Notes: generated from the letters alone by a model not told the origin. Positions 8,737 through 17,064 are shown, counted from the stretch's first letter. The stretch: 64,000 nucleotides of DNA from Mycobacterium sp. D16Q13 (GCF_002013375.1 NZ_MAEW01000003.1:124001-188000), one strand, 5' to 3'. Translations and numbers: made by a program.

Positions 8737-8819
8737 AATCCTGCGCCGCTGCCGGGGCCGATGCAGGTGAAATGACGAGGTATTCCCGCTGCGCTCGGAA
8801 ATCCGAATTTCATGGGATC

Positions 8820-8835
8820 GAGTAGTTCAATACTC
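8820..8835. promoter_or_regulatory. Island palindrome, copy 4 (perfect GAGTA-N6-TACTC)
   Basis: GAGTAGTTCAATACTC is a perfect copy 36 bp before the ATG at 8872. It would fall inside the coding region if the earlier ATG at 8812 were used, which supports the later start. Confidence 0.65.
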
Positions 8836-8871
8836 ACGTTCCATGCCACCGGATTTGTCAGCATTATCGGT

Positions 8872-10677
8872 ATGCCGAAAAAGGACAGACCCGCCAGTTC
8901 GGCCGCCGCTCTGGCGTCGTGGCTCGCGACACGAATCGATCGGTCGGTCGGATGGTCCAGGCTGCCGCCCGCGATCGGTATCGCAGTACTCATCGGGCTA
9001 CGCAACGCATTACGGGCCGACAATCTGTTCGACACGGGACGGGCTCCGGGCGGTTGTTCGCCGCCTGAGAATGCCGGCTACCGCACCGCCCGGACATTGG
9101 ATGGCACCTACAACAACCTCGACCACCCGCTCATGGGTTCGGTGGGAAGTCGATTCGGGCGCAACGCTCCACCGGCACAGACCTTCCCCGAACCTGCCGG
9201 GCAACTCCTGGACCCGAATCCCCGGCTGATCAGTCGCAGACTGCTGACCCGTGACCAGTTCATTCCGGCGACGACGCTCAACGTGCTGGCCGCGGCGTGG
9301 ATCCAGTTCGAGGTGCACGACTGGTTCAGCCACAACACCGCCGAGTCCGAGCCCTGGGCCTTGCCGCTCGATGAGGACGATCCGTGGCCGCAGCGCCCCA
9401 TGCAGATACGTCGCACCGCCCCCGATCCCTGCCCCGACGCATCAGGTCCCCCGACATTCGTCACCCAGGACACCCACTGGTGGGACGGATCGCAGGTCTA
9501 TGGCGGCACCCGCGACATCGCTGATGCACTGCGCTCCGGGACCCGGGGCACGCTGCGGCTGGACCCGCTCGGTCTGCCGCCGGCCGATGTCGAAGAGCTC
9601 GCCAGCGCATCGGAGACAACCGCCAACTTCTGGGTTGGTCTGGCCATCCTGCATTCGCTGTTCATGCGGGAACACAATGCGATCTGCGCGCACCTGGCCG
9701 CCAGCCACCCCGACATGTCCGATCAAGAGCTGTACGACAAGGCTCGCCTGGTCAACACCGCACTCATGGCGAAGATCCACACGATCGACTGGACCCCCGC
9801 GATTATTGGGCACCCCACCACAGTGTTCGCGATGCACACAAACTGGTCCGGCATTCTTGGTGAGCGCTTGAGCAAGCTGTTTCGCCGTCGCCCCCATAAC
9901 GCGCTGCTGCGCGGCATTCCCGGCTCACCGACGAGTCTGCATCACGTGCCTTATTCGCTAACCGAAGAGTTTGTCGCGGTGTACCGGATGCACCCGCTCA
10001 TCCCCGATCATTTCGTGCTCCGGTCGGCATCCGACGACTCCGTGATCGCCGAGCAGGAACTGCCCGATCTGGCCGTCCAGCACGTCCGGACCCGGTTCAG
10101 TGAAACCTCGATAGAGAACATCTTCTATTCGTTCGGCCGTGCCAATCCGGGCGCACTGACCCTGCATAACTTCCCCCGTCATCTGCAGCGTCTGGAGCGA
10201 CCGGACGGATCGATTCTGGACCTCGCGGCCATCGACGTGCTTCGGGTCCGTGAACGCGGCGTCCCCCGCTACAACCAGTTCCGTCGGATGTTGCGGCTGC
10301 TGCCGGTGTCTTCCTTCGCCGAACTCACCGATGACCCGGTGGTGGCTAGGGAACTCGCCGCGATCTATGGCGACGTGGAGCGGGTGGACCTGATGGTCGG
10401 TCTGTACGCAGAGCCCAAACCGAAGGGATTTGGGTTCAGCGACACTGCTTTCCGGATATTCGTGCTGATGGCGTCCCGACGGTTGGAGAGCGACAGGTTC
10501 TTCACATCCGACTTCCGGCCCGAGATCTACACCACGGAAGGCTTTGCGTGGGTCAGGGATAACTCGATGCGCTCGGTCCTGCTCCGGCACTTCCCATCCC
10601 TGGAGCCCGCGCTGACCGGTGTCGCCAATCCCTTTGCACCGTGGGCGCCCGCATGGGCCAGCGGGCCAGCCGAGTAG
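8872..10677 (+). CDS. Alpha-dioxygenase (PIOX-like, animal haem peroxidase superfamily)
   Basis: The 601-aa protein matches plant alpha-dioxygenases, which add oxygen to the alpha carbon of fatty acids to give 2-hydroperoxides. The helix WSRLPPAIGIAVLIGLR aligns with the membrane-binding helices of that family. The distal haem histidine is H149 in QFEVHDWFSH. The cyclooxygenase-like motif VYRMHPLIPD gives the catalytic tyrosine Y371 and proximal histidine H374. I chose the ATG at 8872: bases 8812-8871 have poor GC3 and carry an operator-like palindrome. It is divergent from a catalase-related enzyme, so the two could form an oxylipin pathway. A subtilase lies 80 bp downstream on the same strand. 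Confidence 0.82.
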   Translation: MPKKDRPASSAAALASWLATRIDRSVGWSRLPPAIGIAVLIGLRNALRADNLFDTGRAPGGCSPPENAGYRTARTLDGTYNNLDHPLMGSVGSRFGRNAPPAQTFPEPAGQLLDPNPRLISRRLLTRDQFIPATTLNVLAAAWIQFEVHDWFSHNTAESEPWALPLDEDDPWPQRPMQIRRTAPDPCPDASGPPTFVTQDTHWWDGSQVYGGTRDIADALRSGTRGTLRLDPLGLPPADVEELASASETTANFWVGLAILHSLFMREHNAICAHLAASHPDMSDQELYDKARLVNTALMAKIHTIDWTPAIIGHPTTVFAMHTNWSGILGERLSKLFRRRPHNALLRGIPGSPTSLHHVPYSLTEEFVAVYRMHPLIPDHFVLRSASDDSVIAEQELPDLAVQHVRTRFSETSIENIFYSFGRANPGALTLHNFPRHLQRLERPDGSILDLAAIDVLRVRERGVPRYNQFRRMLRLLPVSSFAELTDDPVVARELAAIYGDVERVDLMVGLYAEPKPKGFGFSDTAFRIFVLMASRRLESDRFFTSDFRPEIYTTEGFAWVRDNSMRSVLLRHFPSLEPALTGVANPFAPWAPAWASGPAE

Positions 10678-10687
10678 TCGAATACTC
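10672..10687. promoter_or_regulatory. Island palindrome, copy 5 (perfect GAGTA-N6-TACTC)
   Basis: GAGTAGTCGAATACTC is perfect and includes the dioxygenase TAG stop codon. It is 70 bp before the subtilase GTG at 10758, so the protease genes may have their own regulated promoter. Confidence 0.65.
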
Positions 10688-10757
10688 ATGACCGGCAAGG
10701 GCCTTTGGGTCCACAATCGTCAGATGAGCCCCACTGGATTCATGCCAGCGGTGCGCG

Positions 10758-12284
10758 GTGACTAGCCCCGTGCCGCGTGGCCCCAAGCGGCCGTCGGTCA
10801 TCAGTCCGATGGTGCTCGCCGATCCGCAGACGGCGCCTCCGGGCGAGGCCAAGGCATTGGTCACCGACAATGACGACCGCAGGATGGTGCTGATCGAGCT
10901 TCTCGTCGGCGCCGGCATCGACCCCGACGACGTACGCGACCAATTCCTGCACATGTTCCACCGGGTGCTGCGCGACGAGCCGCCCGCGCCGACACCCGTC
11001 GGCCGCCACTATGTGCGGTGCATGCTCACCCCCGACGAGATCCAGCGCCTGGTCCGTGGCGGCGCCAAGTCCTCGAGCGCCAAAAGCGCGCAACAAGCAC
11101 TGCAGCTGATTCGGCGCGTGTGGCCCGATCTGGTGGTCGAGGCGCACCTGGATCGGTCGCTCACGACGATCAAGGCAGATGCGGCGATCCGTACCTATGG
11201 CTCCGGCGGCACCGGGGTCGTCTGGGCGGTGCTGGATTCGGGAATCGATGCCGAGCACCCGCATTTCGCCGCCAACGGCACCCTCACCGCAGACTCCGTG
11301 CGGCCCCTGCACAAGGACTTCACGCTTTCTCCGGAAGCGTCGAAGGGCCCACTCGTGGACGTGTACGGACATGGCACCCATGTGGCCGGCATCATCGCGG
11401 GCGAATCACCCACCGACCCGAAACTCATCCGGATCGCATCCACCCAACCAACCGCCGAGGGACTGCCCGAATGGGTTCCGCGAGTGCTGGCACAGGGGTC
11501 GCGTCTGTCCGGGGTGGCGCCGCACGCCAATCTGGTAAGCCTCAAAGTTCTCGATGACGACGGCAAGACGCTGTCGAGCGTGCTCATCGATGCCCTCAAC
11601 TACGTACGTGAGATCAACAGCTACGGCAACGACCTACAGATCCACGGCGTGAATCTGTCTCTGGGATGCGGCTGGATGCCCAGGGATTACGCGGCAGGTC
11701 AAAGTCCGCTGTGCCGCGAACTCGATCTGCTCACCGGCACCGGGGTGGTGTGCGTCGTGAGCGCGGGAAACCTGGGTGCCGGCACCGCCGCAGCCGGTGT
11801 GGGTGCTGCCATTCTCGGAACGACGGCCGATGTCTACGGGCAGCTGTCCACCATCACCGACCCCGGCAATGCCGCCACCGCCATCACCGTCGGTTCGGTC
11901 CACCGGTATCGACCCCACACCAGCGGTGTCACCTTCGACTCCTCCAAGGGGCCGACTCTCGACGGTCGGCGCAAGCCCGACCTGGTGGCACCCGGCGAGC
12001 GGATAACCTCTGCGGCAACCGGTCTCATGTCCGAGGGCATTGATCTGTTGAAGGACGACGGTACCGAAGGAGCCGCCAACTACATCGAGGACAGCGGGAC
12101 CTCGATGGCCGCCGCGCACGTCTCGGGTGCGATCGCTGCGTTCTTGTCCGCCCGCACGGAGTTCGTAGGTAAACCGCAGGAGGTCAAGGAGATCTTCCTG
12201 AAGTCGGCCGTTGACTTGGGACGCCACGAGTTCTTCCAGGGCGCCGGGCTGGTCGACCTGATGCGCGCACTATCCAACACGTAG
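10758..12284 (+). CDS. Second S8 family subtilisin-like serine protease without signal peptide
   Basis: This 508-aa subtilase has Asp160 (AVLDSGID), His205 (YGHGTHVAG), Asn338 (VSAGN) and Ser449 (SGTSMAAAH). Residues about 84-142 (RHYVRCMLTPDEI, then LIRRVWPDLVVEAH) look like a propeptide domain before the catalytic region. An insertion of about 35 residues follows the histidine motif. There is no signal peptide, membrane anchor or cell-wall motif. The GTG at 10758 is the longest start; its ribosome site is weak and a start at MVLADP (about 10809) is possible. It lies 17 bp before the serine hydrolase, so the two are cotranscribed. Confidence 0.85.
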   Translation: MTSPVPRGPKRPSVISPMVLADPQTAPPGEAKALVTDNDDRRMVLIELLVGAGIDPDDVRDQFLHMFHRVLRDEPPAPTPVGRHYVRCMLTPDEIQRLVRGGAKSSSAKSAQQALQLIRRVWPDLVVEAHLDRSLTTIKADAAIRTYGSGGTGVVWAVLDSGIDAEHPHFAANGTLTADSVRPLHKDFTLSPEASKGPLVDVYGHGTHVAGIIAGESPTDPKLIRIASTQPTAEGLPEWVPRVLAQGSRLSGVAPHANLVSLKVLDDDGKTLSSVLIDALNYVREINSYGNDLQIHGVNLSLGCGWMPRDYAAGQSPLCRELDLLTGTGVVCVVSAGNLGAGTAAAGVGAAILGTTADVYGQLSTITDPGNAATAITVGSVHRYRPHTSGVTFDSSKGPTLDGRRKPDLVAPGERITSAATGLMSEGIDLLKDDGTEGAANYIEDSGTSMAAAHVSGAIAAFLSARTEFVGKPQEVKEIFLKSAVDLGRHEFFQGAGLVDLMRALSNT

Positions 12285-12301
12285 CGAAAGGCGAGGACAT
12301 C

Positions 12302-13576
12302 ATGACAACGACGGTAACGATTAGCGGACTGCCTTACTACGAACCAGATTTCAATGCCGACGGCTCACTGAACGACGCCACTGGCGACGGTGACGGCGGC
12401 CTGCCCGCGGCGGTGGCCGCCGGGGGCATCACCGATCTGTTTGTGATGTCACACGGCTGGAACAACAGCGTCAGTTCAGCACGCCAGCTCTACACCGCCA
12501 TGTTCTCGCTGATCGCCGACCAGCTCGGCGGCCACACCGACGGCGTGGCTGTCGTGGGGATCAACTGGCCGTCCGTGTTACTGCCCGACGACGATCCGGA
12601 TAGCGCTCCTCCAGTCCCTTCGACGGGTGCGCAGCTCGCCGCCGCGCTGGCTCCACGTTTCCCCGGCCAGGCCGAGCAGCTCAAGACGATGGGCGAGCTG
12701 CTCGACGAGAAACCGCAGCAGCCCGCCAAGCTCATCGAGTTCCACGCATTGGCCTCCGGACTGGTCACCACCAAGCCGCAGTCGGAAGAGGATAGCGGCG
12801 AGTCGAGCATCGTGGACAGCGATCCCCTCGCGGTGTTCGGGCAAGCCGCGGCCATGGCACCGAAGTCCACGAGTGCCGCGCAGGGGCTGGGCAATCCATT
12901 CACCGCGCTGTGGTCGGGAGCGCGCGAGATCCTGCGCACGATGAGCTATTACGAGATGAAGAACCGGGCCGGAGTCATCGGCGAACGCGGCCTGGGCCCG
13001 CTACTGGCCTCATTGTCGGGTCCTGGCGGCGCACCCCGCATTCACCTCATCGGGCACAGTTTCGGCGCGCGACTGGTCTCCTATGCGCTGGCGGGGCTGC
13101 CGAAGACCGGAACGAGCCCGGTCAAGTCGCTCACCTTGATCCAGGGCGCCTTCTCGCACTTCACCTTCAACCGCAAGCTGATCTTCGACCCGGGCCGTGG
13201 CCCCGGCGGCCTGGCCGGGCTCGAAGAGCGGGTGGACGGGCCGCTGCTCGCAACGTATTCGTCTGCCGATCGCGCGGTCGGCTGGTGGTACCCGGCGGCC
13301 AGCATGCTTGCGCGGCAGGACAGTCAGGCCGGGCAGGACCTTTGGTTCCGCTGGGGGGCGATGGGTCACGACGGATACCAGCAGGATCCCTCCGCCACCA
13401 CGCTTGAGCTGTCCGAGCCCGGGAAGCCCTATGACTTCCAGCGCGGGCAGTTCTACCGGCTCGATGCCAACAAGGTCATCGACGACGCCAGCCAGTCCGA
13501 GTTCAGCGGCGCCCATAGCGATATCCAGCACCCCGAGGTGGCCTGGGCAATCGTCTCGGCCGCCCGCGCCACCTGA
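12302..13576 (+). CDS. Large alpha/beta-hydrolase fold protein, uncharacterised
   Basis: The 424-aa product follows a good ribosome site (AAAGGCGAGGAC). It opens like an alpha/beta hydrolase (DLFVMSHGWNNS near residues 45-56), and the nucleophile elbow GHSFG puts the catalytic serine at S253. A probable catalytic histidine is in GAHSDIQHPEVAW near the C-terminus. A long insertion (about 95-220) separates the first strands from the elbow and may form a lid. There is no signal peptide. Substrate is unknown; lipase, esterase or peptidase are all possible. It is in the protease operon, 17 bp after the subtilase. Confidence 0.75.
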   Translation: MTTTVTISGLPYYEPDFNADGSLNDATGDGDGGLPAAVAAGGITDLFVMSHGWNNSVSSARQLYTAMFSLIADQLGGHTDGVAVVGINWPSVLLPDDDPDSAPPVPSTGAQLAAALAPRFPGQAEQLKTMGELLDEKPQQPAKLIEFHALASGLVTTKPQSEEDSGESSIVDSDPLAVFGQAAAMAPKSTSAAQGLGNPFTALWSGAREILRTMSYYEMKNRAGVIGERGLGPLLASLSGPGGAPRIHLIGHSFGARLVSYALAGLPKTGTSPVKSLTLIQGAFSHFTFNRKLIFDPGRGPGGLAGLEERVDGPLLATYSSADRAVGWWYPAASMLARQDSQAGQDLWFRWGAMGHDGYQQDPSATTLELSEPGKPYDFQRGQFYRLDANKVIDDASQSEFSGAHSDIQHPEVAWAIVSAARAT

Positions 13577-13610
13577 TTGACCACGAAAATCATTCCTGCA
13601 CTGTGAGATC

Positions 13611-13626
13611 GAGTACCGGACTACGC
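13611..13626. promoter_or_regulatory. Island palindrome, copy 6 (GAGTA-N6-TACGC)
   Basis: GAGTACCGGACTACGC differs by one base from the consensus and lies 76 bp before the V8-like protease ATG, in the only sizeable gap of this part of the island (13577-13702). Confidence 0.55.
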
Positions 13627-13702
13627 GCGAACCAGACCCACACATCGGAAGACGATGAGCAGGTCCTAGCTCGAACCTCACGCACTATGCAAGGAGTCCC
13701 CC

Positions 13703-14647
13703 ATGGCTACCGCAGTCAAGTCAACGAATCACAAACCATCCGAGACCGAGTACGAAATATCAGGGGCCGCCGGTGCAGCCGCTGTCACCGAACACGAGTT
13801 ACCGTCGGCGCAAGCGGGTAACGCCGACACCGAGACCTCCAACGCCGCAACGCAAGCGCAGGGTGAATCGGCAGTCAGTGAACTGGGTTCGGTCGACGGG
13901 TTAGCCACCGATGAGTCCGAGCTCGCGCCGCTGGACGCCATCCTGGGTAGTTATCCTGAGTTGGCCAATAGCGCCGAAGTCATCATCGGTACCGACGATC
14001 GCGTTCGGGTCGGCAACACCACGACGTTCCCGTGGCGCGCTATCTGCCACCTGATCATCACCTCTGCCAACAATCGCACCTATGTCGGGACGGGATGGCT
14101 GATCGCACCCCGCACCGTCATGACCGCCGGACACTGCGTCTACATGCATGCCGATGGCGGATGGGTGCGCTCGATCCAGGTGATTCCCGGCCGCAATTCC
14201 GGTGTCCGTCCGTTCGGAACCCATGTGGGTACCGCCTTCCGCAGTGTTACCGGGTGGACCCAGAACCAGAACCGCGACAACGACTACGGCGCGATCATCC
14301 TGCCGCCGTCGTCGCGACCGGGCGATCAGACGGGCTACTTCGGTTTCGCAACCCGCAACGACGACTTCCTGAAGGCCGCGGCGCTGAATCTATCCGGGTA
14401 TCCCGGTGAGAAGAACGGTGAGCAGTGGTTCATGGCGCAACGCGCCAAGGCGGTCTCCGATCGCGTCATCACCTACAACATCGACACCACGGGCGGGCAG
14501 AGCGGCTCACCGGTGTGGGTGCTGCAGAATGGAAACCGTTATGGCGTCGGCGTTCACACCAATGGCGCCAACTCAGGCAACTCGGCCACCCGCATCAACA
14601 GCGCCGTCTTCAACAACATGTCGACCTGGAAGAGTAACGGTATGTGA
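13703..14647 (+). CDS. V8-like (trypsin-fold) serine protease without signal peptide
   Basis: The ATG follows AAGGAG. The 314-aa protein has an acidic, Ala/Ser/Thr-rich and probably disordered N-terminus to about residue 85, then a chymotrypsin-fold domain. Catalytic residues are His144 (TAGHCVY), Asp194 (NRDNDYGAI) and Ser267 (GGQSGSP). Cys115 and Cys145 could form the usual disulfide near the catalytic His. The domain is closest to glutamyl endopeptidases of the V8 group. A disulfide-type secreted fold with no export signal is odd and suits release by another route. The long N-terminus could be a propeptide cut by one of the subtilases. Confidence 0.83.
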   Translation: MATAVKSTNHKPSETEYEISGAAGAAAVTEHELPSAQAGNADTETSNAATQAQGESAVSELGSVDGLATDESELAPLDAILGSYPELANSAEVIIGTDDRVRVGNTTTFPWRAICHLIITSANNRTYVGTGWLIAPRTVMTAGHCVYMHADGGWVRSIQVIPGRNSGVRPFGTHVGTAFRSVTGWTQNQNRDNDYGAIILPPSSRPGDQTGYFGFATRNDDFLKAAALNLSGYPGEKNGEQWFMAQRAKAVSDRVITYNIDTTGGQSGSPVWVLQNGNRYGVGVHTNGANSGNSATRINSAVFNNMSTWKSNGM

Positions 14648-14692
14648 CAAGGCATTTCAGGAAACCCGAGAAATCCGGACACTGGAGGATAC

Positions 14693-14935
14693 GTGGTCGG
14701 TATCTCATTCCGTGACCCCGCCGGGCGTCCCATGGCCGGTGCTGTGATCAGCATCGCCGCGGCGCCCGGCGAGGTCCACGATATCGCGATGGTCGCCGAC
14801 GACTGGGGCGAGATAGTGATCTCCGCCCCCCTGGCCGGCGACTATCGATTTCTTGTGTCGCACACGGGGAAGACCTTTCACGCCACGGCCCATATCGCCG
14901 AGGGACAAGATCAACTCACGGTGACCGCCAGCTAG
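14693..14935 (+). CDS. 80-aa beta-rich protein, carboxypeptidase-regulatory-like
   Basis: The GTG has a good site (GGAGG, 5 bp spacing) and is 45 bp after the V8-like gene. The sequence GISFRDPAGRPMAGAVISI, later DYRFLVSHTGKTF and LTVTAS, shows alternating strands with a GRPMAGA turn. This is typical of small seven-stranded carboxypeptidase-regulatory-like or transthyretin-like sandwiches. There is no signal peptide or membrane segment. It may bind or stabilise the protease before it; no function is established. Confidence 0.6.
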   Translation: MVGISFRDPAGRPMAGAVISIAAAPGEVHDIAMVADDWGEIVISAPLAGDYRFLVSHTGKTFHATAHIAEGQDQLTVTAS

Positions 14936-14950
14936 GCGTATGGGCACGGA

Positions 14951-15304
14951 TCAGGGCGCCGTCCGGCCCGGGATATCGCGCGCGGCCGGATAACAGCCGT
15001 GCAGGCCTCGGATGAGGCGATGCGCCTCATCAAGATCCTTCTGCATTACCCGCAGGCGCTTACGATGCCGCGGCATCACATCGCCGGTGCGGCAGATCTG
15101 CCGTTCGGTCTTGGCGATTTGTTGGGACACGTGGTCCACATGCTCATACAGCGACCGCAGCAGCACCCGAGCCTGCGCTACCGCCGCGTCTTCCGCCATG
15201 CGGGCATGGTCGCACCATTTCCTCGCCTGTTCACGACGGCACAGGCCCCATGGGGAAATGAGCCACGACACCTGTAGTGCTTCGTCTGCCCGATTGCTTG
15301 CCAT
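14951..15304 (-). CDS. Uncharacterised 117-aa helical protein
   Basis: I do not recognise the family. The N-terminal part has WLISPWGLCRREQARKW and the rest is helical and charged (ARVLLRSLYEHVDHVSQQIA, then KRLRVMQKDLDEAHRLI), suggesting a coiled coil. Three or four cysteines are present (CRREQ, KWCDH, QICRTG, HGCYP). The ATG at 15304 is used because the first 35 residues look protein-like, but it lacks a clear ribosome site; MAEDAAVA (start 15199) is an alternative. It converges on the 80-aa gene and diverges from padR. Confidence 0.5.
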   Translation of the reverse strand: MASNRADEALQVSWLISPWGLCRREQARKWCDHARMAEDAAVAQARVLLRSLYEHVDHVSQQIAKTERQICRTGDVMPRHRKRLRVMQKDLDEAHRLIRGLHGCYPAARDIPGRTAP

Positions 15305-15311
15305 CCGTTGA

Positions 15312-15352
15312 CTTCGTAATAGTTTCGATATAGCTTTCGTAATACTTTCGTA
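15312..15352. promoter_or_regulatory. Repeated TTTCGTAATA-type elements upstream of padR
   Basis: Four related units, CTTCGTAATA, GTTTCGATAT, CTTTCGTAATA and CTTTCGTA, follow each other at about 11-bp spacing just before the PadR gene. One helical turn per repeat suggests an operator array, probably for autoregulation by PadR, and it could also affect the divergent gene at 15304. Confidence 0.45.
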
Positions 15353-15374
15353 GGAGAAGAGAGGGGGCTCTGAT

Positions 15375-15839
15375 ATGGCACGTTTCTTCCGTCATGGCGA
15401 GCTGCCGCTCGTGCTTCTGGCACTGCTGGCGCAGCGCCCAATGCATGGTTACGAGCTGATGTCCGAACTGTCGAGGCTCTTCGGGCCCGGCGGGTACCAA
15501 CCGTCCCCCGGCACGGTGTATCCCGCCGTCGAGGCATTGGCCGTGGAAGGCCTGCTGACGGGTCAGACACGCGAAGGCCGGACTGTGTATCGGGCGTCCG
15601 CAGAGGGCGAACAAGCGCTGACCGGCCGCGCCGATGTGCTCGCGGCGGTGGAACTGCGCACCGGCGCACGGTTCGGCCGTGGGGATTCGTTCGAGAAGAT
15701 CCTCGCCCGGTTCTCCGCGCGGGTCATGCCGTCCGCAGGGCGCGTGGATCCGGTCGCGGTCGAGGCGATCCTCGATCGGGCCGCCACCGAGATCACAGGG
15801 CTTGCCCGAGTTGACGACCGCAGGAGAGGAGCCAAGTAG
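15375..15839 (+). CDS. PadR family transcriptional regulator
   Basis: The 154-aa protein begins with the PadR winged helix: LVLLALLAQRPMHGYELMSEL, then PSPGTVYPAVEALAVEGLL and a wing with RTVYRASAEG. The C-terminal helical part is of the short dimerising type. The stop overlaps the GTG of the 2TM gene by one base (TAGTG). PadR proteins usually repress adjacent genes and respond to small molecules. It probably controls this three-gene operon through the repeats at 15312-15352. Confidence 0.88.
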   Translation: MARFFRHGELPLVLLALLAQRPMHGYELMSELSRLFGPGGYQPSPGTVYPAVEALAVEGLLTGQTREGRTVYRASAEGEQALTGRADVLAAVELRTGARFGRGDSFEKILARFSARVMPSAGRVDPVAVEAILDRAATEITGLARVDDRRRGAK

Positions 15840-16216
15840 TGAGCGGTGATGCCTTTGAACGAGCGGTGGAACGCGCCGAACGCCGGGCCGAGGAGGAACA
15901 GCACAGGCTCGAGCGAAAACGCCGGGCATGGATCGGGCAGGTGAATCGAGCAGCCTTCCAGATCCACGCCGCCACCTATGTGGCCGTGCAGATCCTCCTG
16001 GTCGCGATCTGGGCACTCACCTGGCAATTCGACCACGGGACTGCGTACCCCTGGTTCATCTATCCGTTGCTGGGCTGGGGCATTGCCCTCATCGCCCATT
16101 ACGTCGTCGCCAGGTCCATTTGGCGTCACGCCGAGGGTGAGCCCGCCCTCGAGTCCTGGCCTGCCGAGGGCACTAACCGAGCCACTCACGAAACACCCAC
16201 TCAGGAGTCACCATGA
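15839..16216 (+). CDS. 2TM domain membrane protein
   Basis: The 125-aa protein has a charged N-terminal helix (ERAVERAERRAEEEQHRLER), a 2TM domain (about residues 36-95: FQIHAATYVAVQILLVAIWAL, then YPLLGWGIALIAHYVV, given in part) and an acidic tail. 2TM domains often sit next to PadR or LytTR regulators and may sense the membrane. Its GTG overlaps the padR stop and its TGA overlaps the next ATG, so the three genes are translationally coupled. Confidence 0.8.
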   Translation: MSGDAFERAVERAERRAEEEQHRLERKRRAWIGQVNRAAFQIHAATYVAVQILLVAIWALTWQFDHGTAYPWFIYPLLGWGIALIAHYVVARSIWRHAEGEPALESWPAEGTNRATHETPTQESP

Positions 16217-17064
16217 CCACCGACGAGAGCACCAGGACCATCAAGACCAGGCGGATCACATTCCAGTATCCGACCGGTTCACTGGATCGCCACTACGTAC
16301 AAGGCGACCTGGTGATGAGCCACGTCATCGCGATGCTCTCCGCGGTGTTCCCCGAGGGGGAGGACTACTTCATCCGGTCCGTCAAACACTTCTCCGACCA
16401 GATCACCGATCCCGTGCTGAAGAAGCAGGTGGCCGGGTTCATTGGCCAGGAGGTGACTCACGGGCGCGAACACCGCGAGCTCAACGAGCGGCTACAGCAG
16501 ATGGGCTACCCGACGCGCATCGTCGACCGGATGACCATGCGCGTGATGAATCTCTACACGCGATACCTGCCGCCTCGCTTCAACCTCGCCATGACGGCGG
16601 CCCTGGAGCATTACACCGCGACGCTCGCCGAGACGCTGCTGACCGATCAGCGCGCCCAGGATCTGCTGGGCGAGGGCGAGGTCCGCTCGATGCTTCTCTG
16701 GCATGCGCTGGAGGAGTCCGAACACCGTGCCGTCGCATTCGATGTCTATCGCGCCGTCGGGGGCACCGAACGGATGCGCAGGTGGGCTATGCGGCTCATC
16801 ACCACGGTGTTCCTCTGCGGGACCGTCCTCGACACCCTGATGTCCCTGATTCCGGACAGGGCGACGTACAACCCCGTCAGGTTAGCCAAAAGTGTTGGCG
16901 AGCTGCGGAATTCACCCTTCGCCACCCGGGACGTACTTAACCGTGTCAGGGCCTACAACCGCCCCGGTTTCCACCCGGACGAGTTCGACAACACAGACCT
17001 CGTGGAACGCTGGAACACCGAACTCTTCGGTGAGCAAGGACAGCTGGCCGGCCATCTGCGCTGA
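16213..17064 (+). CDS. Putative metal-dependent hydrolase (Pfam Metal_hydrol / PF10118 type)
   Basis: The 283-aa protein has the family pattern: FQYPTGSLDRHYVQGDL at the N-terminus, QEVTHGREH and ALEHYTATLAE in the middle, then WHALEESEHRAVAFDVY. The repeated E-x-x-H pairs suggest a ferritin-like di-metal site, despite the hydrolase name. A hydrophobic stretch near residue 200 (ITTVFLCGTVLDTLMSL) may contact the membrane. The ATG overlaps the 2TM stop (ATGA). Substrate is unknown. Confidence 0.82.
   Translation: MTTDESTRTIKTRRITFQYPTGSLDRHYVQGDLVMSHVIAMLSAVFPEGEDYFIRSVKHFSDQITDPVLKKQVAGFIGQEVTHGREHRELNERLQQMGYPTRIVDRMTMRVMNLYTRYLPPRFNLAMTAALEHYTATLAETLLTDQRAQDLLGEGEVRSMLLWHALEESEHRAVAFDVYRAVGGTERMRRWAMRLITTVFLCGTVLDTLMSLIPDRATYNPVRLAKSVGELRNSPFATRDVLNRVRAYNRPGFHPDEFDNTDLVERWNTELFGEQGQLAGHLR

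Noticed and set aside
8812..8871. Earlier ATG for the alpha-dioxygenase
   Set aside because: The extra 20 codons have poor GC3, no family similarity, and include a perfect copy of the island palindrome, so they are probably untranslated.
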